Source: Prosopocoilus inquinatus (taxonomy: Eukaryota > Arthropoda > Insecta > Coleoptera > Lucanidae). Taken from it: a stretch of 64,000 nucleotides of DNA. Made by a program: the position numbers and the translations under genes. The notes beneath the pieces are model-generated. The model was not told where the DNA came from, searched no databases, and saw nothing but the letters and a program-made list of their open reading frames with translations. Below, piece by piece: positions 46,677 through 58,860 of this stretch. The stretch's first letter is position 1, and each line of letters begins with the position of its first letter. The stretch is from the NCBI GenBank assembly GCA_036172665.1, contig CM069871.1, positions 6,510,001-6,574,000 on the forward strand, read 5' to 3'.

Positions 46677-48643
46677 CTTACTCATTTTAGAACCGTATGC
46701 ACAAAATTTCCGGAATCGCGTGTGATATATCCCGATAAGTTGCAATCGTAAACCGGTGTGATTTCTGCTTGTCTCTGATGACGCCGTTAAGATATCCGCC
46801 GAAATCGCGCGTGACACATACCTGCATGCGTTTCCTCTTATCGCATTCGACAACAAACGGCATCATATACAGTTGCCATTAGTCTATCTAGGGTATAATA
46901 ATTGCTGTAGCGTGTAACTGTAACGAGGACGACTCTGTGCCAAGGTCGATGAATGCGTTGCAGCTATAATAACAGAGCAAAATGTATTACACTAACGCAT
47001 ATTACAATTATGTACTTCAAATAGCTCAAACTTAGTAAGGTATTTCTGTTAAGCCAAACGTACATACTCTATAATAGTTGTTGCATAGGAGATCGACTTC
47101 GAAGAATGGAAATACAAAACGACGAGCTTTAGAGTTTTTTTTTTGTAACCGCATCGTGAAAGGACAATCAATGTGCAGGCAGTATTTCATGCTTATGGTA
47201 CAGGTTAGCATACGCAATTATACACTTTCGTAAGTAAAACTTATGCATACATAAGGATCCGAGGATGATCTAGCATGAATGGATGTGTAAACGTGAGAAA
47301 CTGTATGAATCGTTCTTATTTAAAAAATGCTTGTCCTCGTTTCCTGAAGTTAGTGGATGACTTTGCCTGGACAGACTGTATCAACTGCCAGCAAGATCAT
47401 CGACATTAATTAATATCATATTTAAGAATACCATATTAACTATTTAGGCAATTACATTATATTTATATTTTAAGTAATTAGTACTTTAAGAGCAGTATAC
47501 TCCATGAAATTTCAGAAAATATAATAATAAAAGATAATTCATATACTTATACTCGGGGCATTTTATTATTACTATTATTATATTCCCGATCCTTTGCGTG
47601 TGAAATCGCACGCTCATGCGAACTCACCCGCGCGCTATTTGAGCAAGAATTTAATTGCAGCTGTGAAAAAGAAAGTTGGGTGCGCGGGGGTGGGGGGGCA
47701 AACCAATTTTCTTCCGGAGAAAATTAAAATTCTCCCTGTTCGACTTATGAAATGCAACCGGAGCAAATATTTGAAGGAAGTTGCTCTTTAATTAATTCGT
47801 TTCATGTTGCTCGAAAGAATACTTTTTAATATAACGCGTGTGCCGACGGACTAAGACAAGCCCCTTCACGGAAAAATGGTTTGGCAATACAAACTTTTGC
47901 TCCGGACTACTCAGGTAGTATGCAACCTCCTTAATCCTAACTAATAATCGCGCATTCGAACTTTCGAAATGTTCGGCTTATCGAAATAATAAAACATGAA
48001 TTTCAATACAAACTGAACTCACAATCAGTAAAGCTTTGGCATCCTAGGACAGCGGTACCGCATTGTAGCGGCCATCATATCAAAATCAACGATTTGGATT
48101 TTTTTTTAATATTCCACAATAGTCCAACTTGATTTGGCATGATTAACATATTTGGAAAATGAAGATTCGCCAAAAAAAAAGGGATTCCAAACGTTTAAAA
48201 AATATATTTTCTTACGTGACGGTGACATTTCTAGCAAACCACATGTGCTGAATGTCATTAGATTTTTTTGTGTAAGGAATAGATATTTATTTGGCTGCGC
48301 ATTTTTGGAAACCCGTGCAGTTGCGATTTTTTTTTAAATAAAGCAGTTCAAACTGCAAAACAATGTGTTCGTCTGGAGCTCTTCAAGCTTGGACGCATCT
48401 CTCCGTTTCTCACTATCTCTTTAATTTCCAAATTGATTAAGTTCCTCTATTTTAAATAATTACAAGGGTTCCTTCGAGTTTTCTTATTTGAACATTAATT
48501 TTTTTGTGACGTCATTCACCGCCAGTTTACAGTCGCTACTTTGTGCTACCGCTATCCTACGAATCCGAGGCTGGCGGTCAGAATTCTAATAAAGAACAAA
48601 CAGTACAAATAAATAAATACAAAACTTGAAACTAAGAGATTTC
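46677..48643. other. 3' untranslated region and downstream sequence
   Basis: No ORF of interest follows the stop codon. The first well-placed AATAAA is at 47526, so the 3' UTR may be about 850-880 bases. Beyond it no gene is recognised. Confidence 0.4.
47526..47531 (+). terminator. Candidate polyadenylation signal of the PAN-ZP gene
   Basis: AATAAA lies 850 bases after the stop codon and is followed by T-rich sequence. Other AATAAA words further downstream are alternatives. Confidence 0.35.
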
Positions 48644-48766
48644 CAGTAGGAATCATTTCGCTATTCGGATTAAGGAGCTGTCGTTCGGATTATGCCTTCG
48701 AAACTTCGCTGTTCGGATTACTGGAGGTTCGAATTAGGGCATGTTCGGATTGTAGAGGTCCTACTG
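48644..48766 (-). mobile_element. Pogo/Tigger-like terminal fragment
   Basis: CAGTAGGA at the left and TCCTACTG at the right are inverted, with TA after the right end (48767-48768). Between them GTTCGGATTA-type words recur four or five times. On the minus strand this reads CAGTAGGACCTCTACAATCC followed by repeated ATCCGAAC, a style seen at pogo/Tigger termini. The left flank lacks a clear TA, so it may be a rearranged end pair. Confidence 0.5.
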
Positions 48767-49279
48767 TACTTACAAACTCAGTTTTCAAAAATAAAATCAA
48801 TAACTTTCAGTCAATAAAGAAATACTTTTTAAAGAGCCGTGGAAGTCTCATTTTTTTAATTCCAACATTTAAGGATCATCTTCAACAGTCAACGAAGTCA
48901 ATTTTTATTTTAGTTCTTTTACATTACACTACGCAGGCGAATAATTAAATACAGACAGGGATTAGTGTAATGGACGGTCAGTAAAGTGAGTAATTTATTT
49001 TATAAATCATTAAAAAAATTCAGTACAAAGCACATGAATCTTCTGCGTGACTAAAACTTAAAGGCACTAAAATATATTATGTATTATGTAAGTGAGTTTG
49101 CGTCAAGGATACTTAAGTTATTCTCTCAATTTGCGAGAAGAAGTCTGAGGCTGTTGAACCCTTGAAGAATCCCTCAGCATCCAAGTGTTGATTACTAAAA
49201 AATCGTGCACAGAAAATTTTAAATTAAAAGATTATGTTAGTGTTGATTAAAGCAATAATGGGGGGAGGCTTTAATCGAT
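48767..49279. other. Downstream flank without a recognised feature
   Basis: No gene or repeat is seen. Confidence 0.35.
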
Positions 49280-49410
49280 AAAGCAGAAAAAAATTGTCAT
49301 CGACGGGACTCGAACCCGCACCGCCTGGTTTCATGCCAACCCGCTCTACCGTGGCATGAAACCAGACGATTAGGGTTCGAGTCCCGTAGTCGACAAATCT
49401 GTCTGCTTTC
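49280..49410. repeat. Palindrome made of two tRNA-like 3' halves
   Basis: Read on the minus strand, 49338-49292 gives TGGCATGAAACCAGGCGG then GGGTTCGAGTCCCGTCGATG. Read on the plus strand, 49353-49396 gives the closely matching TGGCATGAAACCAGACGA then GGGTTCGAGTCCCGTAGTCG. Each contains a good pol III B box / T arm (GGTTCGAGTCC). The minus-strand copy also keeps a GGTAGAGCG A-box-like piece at the centre. The inverted match extends outward to AAAGCAGA/TCTGCTTT. Neither copy is a complete tRNA, and the anticodon loop lacks T33. Confidence 0.7.
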
Positions 49411-51659
49411 TGTTCGTACCTGTATTAAGTTGAGTAACACTTAAAGATTTACTATTTAGCCAGAAAAGTCTCCTTATTATAAGTATTACGTAAATCTAAA
49501 ACGCAATTTCCACGTTTCTTTGTAGCTCAAAAATAAACCAACAGGATTTGACGATAAATACACCAGATGATACGTATGACTCACAGTGACCCTAATAACA
49601 GTATTTAAAGGCACCTTATGACCGTAATTAATTTCGAGATGACGGACTTAATAAATTTAATTAAGAAATTAAAATCGCACGCTGAAATTAATCACTGATA
49701 TCATCTAATTCCGAGTCCGCTCGCAGAGTTCTTGTGCATGTGTGTGTGTGTGTATAGTAGAGGTAGGTGCATTTAAAAGCGATCTTTTTTTTTGTTTTTT
49801 TGAAGAAACCAGTTTCTTAAACTGCTATTAACCACCATTTCCGCTTTACCTTGGTAGTACGTACGATGTTCATCAAAAAGTTCATTAACCGAAAACTATC
49901 AACAGCGTATCTTGCATGCAATTAATTATGCACGGTTCACGAGGAGATTTAAGCGAACGCAGCACAAGCTGTGCAGGGTTATTTTATTATTTTTTTGTTT
50001 ATTTTGTTTTATGCGTAATGGAACGAATTTTTAAAAAGGGTTTAAGACATCCAGGTCCACGCGGAAAATAAATATGATTTTAAATTTAAATTCGGCTGTA
50101 CACGTACGTAGACGATGTTTCGTTGTTAATTATCGTATCAAAAAAAAAAAAAAACGGCGATTTAATATTTGCCGTACAAATCTTGTTTTGATAAGGAATT
50201 TAAATTAAGTGCCAGATATTAAGCTGGCTAATACGACACACAAAAAGAAAAAAGCGAAGAACCGCAGAGTTATTTCTCTCAGTCGGACAACCTTGGGATA
50301 TTATTATTCTCATTTTGTTCTCCGTCTTTTCTATTAGACACGTTCCAGTAGACCACTTCTGTAAAAATCTCTCTTTTAAATGCCATTATTAATTTTTTTT
50401 TAATTGCAATTATTTCAAGAAACACAGGAATTTAAATTGACTTCTTTCAAACGTCCTAACAAAAATAATATGATTTGTCACGTGTCTGTTCGCTTCAAAA
50501 CTTCTTTTCTTTATTATACTGTTTATGCTCGGGTTTACTTAACACATCGACTTCTTTTATTTTGCTTTTTCGAGAAAAAAAAATGATTCTATGGAAAAGT
50601 TTTGCTTGTTTGTTGAAAAAACCAAAACGAAGCCTAGGATGCTGATTCGACAGAACGCAAAAAATGATACATAAGAATTTTATAAAATGTCACACGCGAA
50701 ACATAAAAAAAATCCTAATCCTAAAAAAAAATTACTCAATGTAAAGCTACCTAAAAGAAAATCAAAACTGTGCTGAGGCAATCATGTACAAATTCGAAAG
50801 CTTCAATACGTATAATGTAAAAATATTTAATTTCATTGATATATCATGTAGATGATAAGAACTGTAGGATCTGCTTCGACAATCGTTTCCCCGGGAGAAA
50901 GCAACAGGATTTTTTCTATGTCTCGCGTACGCTATGCTATACGATATTTTCTAAAATTCTGATGTATCATTTTCTGTTTAATCTGGAACGTTCTGTCGAA
51001 TCAGCATCATAGGCTCCGGTCCGAGGGCGTGGGAAGTTCAGGAAAAACAAGGCAAAATGACATTGTTACGCCATCTAGTTTTGAAAGCGTCTAGTGTAGA
51101 AGCTCGTCACAGGTCGAAGGGGGAAGTCGCGAGAAAATTCATAAAAAAACCGTAACCATTTGAATTAAGTCAGTTAATCCGCGGACTTCAGCTTCAGAAA
51201 AAGTTCGCGTCTCTTCCTTGTACCGGGCGATTCTAAATTGAACTTCAGTTTTAAATTTTATTTAATTAAAATCAAAGTCGTAGTTTTCCTCCAAGTTTGA
51301 AATTCGCGACCGGAAGGTAAAAGCTTTCCCCGTGTAGTGAATATACGTGTATTTTAAAACCGTTCCGAACAGAGTATTTCATTTGCTTTATATAAAATCA
51401 TTGTGTTTCCTTAATTTTGGATTTACGAGAAGAACTTTCGATTCAGTTTGGTAAGCTGACATATCGCTTGAAAACCAATCACTATAATCGATAATGCAAT
51501 CTTGGTCTCTCTCCCTTTATATACTTTTTTCTGTTCACGTCATATGTATTTTGGAAATTTTATTTTCTCGTTTTCTTTTAATAGACTTGTCAAATTTATC
51601 AAACTCTTCATCAAGAATTCCGAAAAGGACATCCTCGTAAGGAGAGACAACGACAGGAA
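49411..51659. other. Downstream flank without a recognised gene
   Basis: A short (GT)n run lies near 49738-49752. Nothing else is recognised. Confidence 0.35.
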
Positions 51660-51960
51660 ACAAATTTGACGATCTTCAGGCAACAAAAACGGCACTGTTT
51701 CGACTTATCGGGAAAGACACCCTTGAAAGTATATTTTTGGCCATTTTCTCAAATTAGCTACCGAACAAGAAAATTGCTTTCCAACGATGGCTCGTTGGTC
51801 AAAAGAGCAGGTTGGGTTTTCTGTAAGACGCGGGGGGGTGGTTTCGGATTGTTAAGGGTGAAAGAGTTTCGAGTAAATATTGAGACAGATCACCCCTAAA
51901 TTCTGTATAAAGATAATCCGCCTCCGTTACAATCACGTGGAACTCAACAAGCAAAACTTT
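51660..51960. repeat. Repeat shared with the 61.6-kb hammerhead element
   Basis: CTACCGAACAAGAAAATTG (51759), CGTTGGTCAAAAGAG (51792), a GGGGGGGTGGTTTC block and GATCACCCCTAA (51887) match, in order and spacing, CTACCGAATAAAAAAATCG (61617), CGTTGGTTTAAAAGAG, ACGGGGGTGATTCC and AACCACCCCCAA. No hammerhead follows this copy. The ORF here (51666-51899) is incidental. Confidence 0.6.
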
Positions 51961-54492
51961 TCAATAAAATCCATTTCTTTTTCGAGAAAAGGCTTCCATA
52001 TGTTAAGTAAATCTTGACACACACTGTATAATCAAAATCATTAAAATAATTACAAGAGGAGAATATTTGCAAAAAAGATCAAGAAATCGAAAAAGAGCAT
52101 TCTGCTTCCCTCTATTAAATTTTAGTCTGAAAAAGGATAGAAACAAAAAAAAAGAAAAATTATTATACAGAGCCTCATCCACATTCGTCGGTATATTAGT
52201 CTACACGAAACAAACGAAAGATTACCTAACCTTCAATCATGACTTTTAGTTAATGAATGTAAGGCCTGATTTCGTAATCGAACTAAAGGAGACCTTAAAA
52301 TTAAAGTCACAGTCATTTTTGACTTTGACTTTTTCATGTCTGAAATTCCCTTTTTTGAAATGAAGTTTAATTTCAATAAAGAAAAAGAAACTTCAAATAA
52401 AATCAGACTGTTTTAAAATAAACAAAAATACTAAAAACAAAACTATCAAAGATGCACATTGTTAAATCTTTAACTTTTAACGGATTTCATCAAGAAGTCT
52501 TTCAGAAATTGTGTAACGTCAGCGCCATCTATGTATATTTCATCAAACTGCAATCTGTTGGCGCGAAATTTGAAATGAATTTTTATTTTAATCGTTTACA
52601 AGATTGGCATGGAATGTAAGATCTCTACCAACTCTGTTATATCCACATTCAACTTTTTATGATTTTTATGAGTACAATAAAATAAATAAATACCATAAAA
52701 TAAAAGTTAGAATAAACATATTTATTTATATTTCATAAGGAAATCCCTCAAATGAAGAGAAAATCCCGTTTTCTCTGAAAAAAGAAAATTTTCCTTCAGT
52801 TGGCAGCACTGTCTACGACTATTATTTGTTAAAGCGAATGAGAAAAGTGAAATTTTCACACCGTACCGTGGCTTACTGCGATGGAAAAGTTTTTGGTATT
52901 TTTCTGAAAATTTTTGTTATTTAAAATGGCAAAACTCTTAGACAATTAGAAAGAAAAAGAAATTTTCTATTTAAATCCACTGTTAGAAATACATCATGTA
53001 ATTAAAAAAAAATGAAGTAGGCGTGACCGCTCGAAAACAATTGCAGATCGACGTTAACTAATATAAAAAAGTTATAGTCCTTGACATGTCATAATATTTT
53101 TCTTAAAAATGTTTTGCCCTATCTCTTTTAATAAGAAAGTTATTACAAAAATGTGCCTCACCCTGTATACATATTTCTCTATGAGTACAAATACATACAT
53201 ACAGATCTTTACCGAACTCGAGCCTTTTATTGGTACTGCAAGAAATTAAAAAATAAATCACTACACAAACTTGGTTGAAAAGTAAATAATAAATGGACAA
53301 GAAGAAATAAATAAGAGCAATTATAAAAACCATTTGGGGTGGGAGCACCTAAAATATTAAAAAATAATAGAAGTTTTGTAACACCCTGTATAAATTTCAG
53401 GATTTTCACCAGGATTTTGAACGTTGAATAAATAAAAAGATGCTTTGCTAAGTGATCTTTCTTTTAATGCAAAATTCGAAGCACTCAATTAACAAAGAGA
53501 ATTTGCCTCCCGAACGTATTATTCCGCACACAATCAAAACACTGTGAAGTGTTCAAGCCCCTCGGAGGTGCGAATTTCCGCACGGTATCGATTAATCAGA
53601 AGTTAATCAAACTTGTAATTCTATTTTAATTAATTTTCCAAACTTAATTTCATTACTGTCTTAGTGGTTTCCTTTTCCTCTTTTTTTTTTAATTAACAGT
53701 ACAAACTGTTCAATCCAATGCGCAAACATTATTATGAACTTCGTACTCGCGGGCTCGTGAAACTTCAAAAAACTAAAACCAACAGCAAGCAAGCAAGCAA
53801 GCAAGCAAGGAAGCAAGCGAGCTTTCATAATTAAAAAATACTTTAGACCCCCAACACGTTTTAAAACGGATAGGTACGTAATTAGGTTTTGCAACTATTT
53901 CGAGAGTAATTAAAATTCTGCGAATTAACGTTAAGTTATAATAATGTTTGGGGTACAACTTAATAATTAATGTATGAACGGAGTGGACTAAATATAAACT
54001 GTTGTATTAATTTACGTGAAACAATGGATGTAGTAATCGGAGTGGGGACTATTTAAAGACATATAACGACCGTTTGTTTGCACAATAAGTACGTAATTTC
54101 AAAATGGAAATCAGGCATGATGATAAATCGTCCGCAATGAAATGCAACAGTATGATAGCCGGAATCATAATATACTCACACATAACACACTCGTTTGCAT
54201 TACAATAATCGTATGCGTTGTGATGATGGATTAGTCGAATATGAAGCAATGCAGCAAATAACGTGTCTCTCGACGGTAATTAAAACGTATTTAATCAGTT
54301 CGCCGTAATTACTAATTATTCCGCTGCACAACATTTAAAAAAAGACGTTTGTTCAGTTTGCCCAGTTATCTTTAATCCATCATGCAGGATGTATGCGCTG
54401 CCTGCCTTTTTTCGGACAACAAAAACTCCCGTTATAATGCTTCTTCTTCGAACAATTATCATCTGTCTCCATTTAAGCATGCACACAATCCG
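51961..54492. other. Downstream flank with a solo MITE arm and a microsatellite
   Basis: Besides the items listed separately there is a (CAAG)n microsatellite at about 53784-53818. CACCCTGTATA motifs near 53160 and 53389 resemble TA-flanked MITE ends. No gene is seen. Confidence 0.35.
52263..52314. mobile_element. Solo arm of MITE family H
   Basis: GGCCTGATTTCGTAATCGAA and CTAAAGGAGACCTTAAAATT...AAAGTCACAG match the left arm of the intact element at 34396. The preceding bases are TAA. The partner arm is not found, so this is a truncated copy. Confidence 0.6.
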
Positions 54493-54582
54493 GTAGAATT
54501 TCACTAATCTATGAGGAGGGGGGACGAAGACATCGTAAACCATAAAAACAACGAAAAACCCCAAACAGAATGCATACATGTA
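54493..54582. repeat. Direct repeat flanking the foldback element, left copy
   Basis: GTAGAATTTCACTAATCTAT through AATGCATACATGTA is repeated at 56382-56471 with only a few differences. The right copy is followed by CATATTATTAAT, which also occurs just before it. The original arrangement was therefore a tandem pair of about 107-bp units, and the foldback element entered the first unit. Confidence 0.85.
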
Positions 54583-56367
54583 CAGAGTGGACCATTTTTG
54601 ATGGTTTTACAGGGTTTCTCAGTTATTTATAGGAATAGAAGAAAACCGTTTTCGTGACCCAGTGCTACTTTTTCAAGAAAAACTCAGTGGAGAAAACAAA
54701 AGTTAGCTATCTCCATTCGTTCGGGAAATATCGGCAGAAAACGAATTTTTCCGAAAAATTATTTTTCACAATATCTCAGCTGTTTGACAAGATATTTTGA
54801 AAATTCAAAAACTGTTTTATTCAGAAATTAATGTAGGTTTCGCTGACGTTATTGTCTTTTGTAAAAACTGCGCCAGTTCTGCGAAACGGACTATAACTTT
54901 CTAATTTTAAATGGAAACCGTAGTTGGCTATGACACAAATAAATTGCTTATTTAATGAGGTTTTCAAAAATATAAGGTTGATATAATTATTTTTATAAAT
55001 AACAAAGATACTTATTATTTTTTATTTTCCGGTAGCTAACAAGCCATCCATGACACCAAAAACAAAAAATATAGTTCAATTGTTTTCCCAAAAATCAATT
55101 ATTATTAAGTAAAACGGTTAATTTAATTCAATAAATAAATAGCTTCATATATCTATCAGAAACTGACATAAAATCACAAGAACGTAAAAATGGATTAACT
55201 CCATTTGAACATTTCTTTAATTATTAATGTGAATAGTTAAGAGATTTTTATAAATTTTAAATTGCATAAGTTAGTGCATTTCTTTAAGAAATAATAATTT
55301 CATTATTTTGCAGTACTTATCACGCTATCTATGACAATAAAAACAAAAGAAAATTCAGTTGTTTTCCTCAAAAATCTATTATTAGAATAAATAATACAGG
55401 TAATTAAATTTAACAAAATAAATATCTAATGCTATTAGAGAACTCATAAAACTACAAGTAATGTAAATATGGATTAACTGTTAATGCAGCTTTGAAGAAT
55501 TATATGTTATATGTTCCTTTGAAATTATTAAATCTTAAATTTTATATTATCAAAAATTCTTAGATATGTTTATTTCACTTCTATCCGCGATTACATATAT
55601 TAATACACAAAAGTTCTTGAAAGCATTATTAAACTTAGGAAATATCCGACAATTCAATTATTTCTTAAAAGAAATGTACTTATGCAATTTAAAATTTATA
55701 AAAATCTCTTAACTATTCACATTAATAATTAAAGAAAAGTTCAAATGGAGTTAATCCATTTTTACGTTCTTGTGATTTTATGTCAGTTTCTGGTAGATAT
55801 ATGAAGCTATTTATTTATTGAATTAAATTAACCGTTTTACTTAACAATAATTGATTTTTGGGAAAACAATTGAACTATATTTTTTGTTTTTGGTGTCATG
55901 GATGGCTTGTTAGCTACCGGAAAATAAAAAATAATAAGTATCTTTATTATTTCAAAAAATAATTATATCAAACTTTATATTTTTGAAAACCTCTTTAAAT
56001 AAGCAATTTATTTGTGTCATAGCCAAGTACGGTTTCCATTTAAAATTAGAAAGTTATAGTCCGTTTCGCAGAACTGGCGCAGTTTTTACTAAAGACAATA
56101 ACGTCAGCGAAATCTATATTAATTTCTGAATAAAACAGTTTTTGAATTTTCAAAATATCTTGTCAAACAGCTGAGATATTGTGAAAAATAATTTTTCGGA
56201 AAAATTCGTTTTCTGCCGATATTTCCCGAACGAATGGAGATAGCTAACTTTTGTTTTCTCCACTGAGTTTTTCTTGAAAAAGTAGCACTGGGTCACGAAA
56301 ACGGTTTTCTTCTATTCCTATAAATAACTGAGAAACCCTGTAAAACCATCAAAAATGGACCACACTG
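54583..56367. mobile_element. 1.8-kb foldback (long inverted repeat) element
   Basis: The termini CAGAGTGGACCATTTTTGAT and ATCAAAAATGGACCACACTG are inverted and flanked by TA on both sides. The arms match for about 700 bases (left to about 55300, right from about 55655), with only scattered differences. The roughly 350-bp centre contains a diverged direct copy of part of the left arm: CTAACAAGCCATCCATGACA and ATGGATTAACT blocks at 55036-55205 recur at about 55313-55472. There is no ORF over 60 codons. TA target and CAG...CTG ends suggest Tc1/mariner-type mobilisation. Confidence 0.88.
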
Positions 56368-56381
56368 TACATATTATTAAT

Positions 56382-56484
56382 GTAGAATTTCACTAATCTA
56401 TGAGGAGGAGGGACGAAAACATCGTAAACCATAAAAACAACGAAAAATGCCAAACATAATGCATACATGTACATATTATTAATT
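56382..56484. repeat. Direct repeat flanking the foldback element, right copy
   Basis: This is the second, uninterrupted unit of the tandem pair, ending in CATGTACATATTATTAAT. It preserves the sequence of the site before insertion. Confidence 0.85.
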
Positions 56485-56845
56485 TCCCAGCTTCAACCTG
56501 TTATTATTCCATCCGGCTATAAAACATCTAATAACGTATATTAATAAGAATTTTTATTTGAACGCGCTGTAGCAACTCCGAGCGATTATTTAATTCTTTC
56601 CCATTAAGATGAACGTGTGAAATAAGGCGCCTTGCACTTTGTTATTTTAGATTGTTTCCTTTCCGAATGAACGATCATATTAATAGCGAAGAAACTAAGA
56701 CGACTATACTCCCGCGATCAATCCAAACGATTAATATTTTCATTAAGGAGTATATACACCCTGTCACAAGATCTTACGGTTTGAAAAACCGCTTTCCTGT
56801 GTATACCAAGTTCTGTATCGCATTTACTTTCCGCGGTGGTACATA

Positions 56846-57385
56846 AAACTGTCTGCGACTTGCACCACAAAATTAGATTGAAGACGTGGGGCGCAATTTG
56901 CGTTATAAAAATACAATTGAGGGGCCCAGAATAAAATAAGTATAAGTGAATTTTTGAACAAATCCATTTCCGGCTTTTAGCGCGAGCTACTAGCGATTAG
57001 AAATACTATTTCTTCGCGACTTCCTATTACTCACTTAACTTTAGATGCAAATACCCCGCTTATACCCCTTTTATTCTGAGCGCCTCAATTATCCCGGGAC
57101 GAAGCGCAATATTTATTACAAATTTTGTTGCAAATCGTTTCTAATTGCAGTGAAAACCTGGAGCAGTAACTTATTATGTAGCAAACCCCCTTCAATTTGT
57201 CTATCCTACTGCAATATCAGGTCAAAAAGCGATCGTAGGATGTTGTTGTTTTATCTATTCGACATTTATTACGTTGAAGTAACTTTTTATTACCAACTTC
57301 ATCGCAGAATAATTTTTTTTTAATAACGCAAATTGCGTCCCACGTCTTCGATCTAAATTTTGTGGTGCTAATCGCAGACTGTTTA
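56846..57385. repeat. 540-bp inverted-repeat unit related to family R
   Basis: AACTGTCTGCGACTTGCACC at the left is the inverse of the GGTGCTAATCGCAGACTGTT end on the right. The match continues through GAAGACGTGG and CGCAATTTGCGTTAT for about 65 bases. The right arm is followed directly by family R sequence, and GTGGTGCAAGTCGCAGACTG occurs again at 58154. The ORF at 57045-57323 inside has no domain. Confidence 0.7.
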
Positions 57386-57740
57386 TGATTATGATCCTTA
57401 TGTTAAACTACTTTTATCGGCCCTCGGAATCTGCATTTTTTGCATTGAATCATTTGCAATGGTCCAACGCAGATGCGTTTCCCGAGCTTTTCGTAGGAAT
57501 TAAATTGAATGTTTATTCTAATTAAACGTCGAGACTATTTATAAAACTCGACGTCGCACAGGTGGGCAACGGACCTTCAAATTTGGCATTTAATTAACTT
57601 ATTTAGGTTTCTTACTAACATTTTCTATTCTGTTTATAAAATAAAACGTATGTTACATGTCAAATATTTAAAATTATCTTAGGCTCATTAATTAATAATG
57701 TTCCGAGGCAGTCCGACTTTTACTTTTTGTCGGGCTCGGA
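57386..57740 (+). repeat. Dispersed repeat family R, copy
   Basis: CTTTTATCGGCCCTCGGAAT, TCATTTGCAATGGTCCA, GAGCTTTTCGTAGGAATTAA, and CGTCGAGACT...AAACTCGACGTCGC (a 7-bp hairpin) match the other copies in order. Confidence 0.7.
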
Positions 57741-58129
57741 TTAATATTGATTGTATATTTGATAATAATTTACATTTTCTGCACATATTTGCACTTTTTC
57801 TGCTACTCGAATTCTTGGAAAACACTAACAAGGACAGTTTTGCTTATGATTTATGCGTTTTCGTTCAAATTTAATATGTGGGTATTTGTGGGAACAAGTT
57901 TGAATTTTATGTTTATTTATAAAGAGGACTGAACTTCTTGATATCATATGATATTATTTGGTAAAATTAAAATTTTAAATTAATATATTTCGATTTTAAA
58001 TTATATTGGGAATATTATTTAATAAAGTATCTGTATGAATTTTTAATGCTTACAGCTCTTCTAAAAGAAAATATTTAATTTAGAAATTAGTTCTAAGAGC
58101 TTCTGATTTAATGTCGCCAACTTTAAAAG
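57741..58129. other. AT-rich spacer between family R copies
   Basis: Very AT-rich sequence with no gene or clear repeat. Confidence 0.35.
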
Positions 58130-58860
58130 TCTCTGTGCGTGGATCTAATTTTGTGGTGCAAGTCGCAGACTGGTTTTTCGACATTTCGGAACACTTCGGC
58201 AATAAATTCTTTTACGATTTCGCTGTTTCGGCATTATAATCGCCTTTTGTTAAAATTTTATCGGCCCGGAATCATTTGCAATCGTCTGCAGTAGCGTTTA
58301 CCAAGCTTGTCGTGGGAATTAAATTGAATGTTTATTCTAAACGTCGAATTGGTTACAAAATTTGACTTCGCGTCAGTTTTTTATGTCATCTTGTTCCTGC
58401 GAAATACGTTTTTTGTCCACTTTTTATTTCGACGTAACGAAACATGCTTTTTGTTTTCGTAATTAAATTTTCGGCTATTATGACAATAAATTGCTTTCAC
58501 ACTTTACATTATTTGTCGCCACTGGATCTTACTGACACCATCTTTCACTCGGTTGGCATTTGTTTATGTCACGTCGGTTTTGATTCGTCCGTACCCTTCC
58601 TTTCGTATTTCAGAGGGCGAAGCCGAGTTTGGCTTTATTAATTTGTGCCGAGGATGTAGCAGTCAGTGGTCGTTGTGATAAGGTACGGGGGCGTGTTTTA
58701 CGTGGAGGCTGCCAACATTCCGTGGTGTATAAAGCTTGCTTGTTTTGGTACCGCCAGGACTTCGAGTTGGAGTTAATCCGGTGCCCTGGTGGATCGAAAA
58801 CTCGTTAGAGTTTGTTCCAGCTTGTCTCATTTGTCATGGACAGACTTTCAGTTTAAGTAC
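58130..58860 (+). repeat. Dispersed repeat family R, longest right-hand copy
   Basis: The order is GTGGTGCAAGTCGCAGACTG, TTTCGGCATTATAATCG, TTTATCGGCCCGGAATC, AGCTTGTCGTGGGAATTAA, TTTTTTGTCCACTTTTTAT, GGGCGAAGCCGAGTTTGGCT, then a GTGCCCTGGTGGATCGAAAA block that matches the duplicated 104-bp block at 29.4-29.6 kb. Confidence 0.7.

Noticed and set aside
46776..46815. CTGATGA ... GAAA in the 3' UTR of the ZP gene
   Set aside because: CGCCG and CCGCC flanking the loop are not complementary, so no stem II forms.
49280..49410. A functional tRNA gene
   Set aside because: Each copy lacks a complete acceptor and D arm, and the anticodon loop lacks T33.
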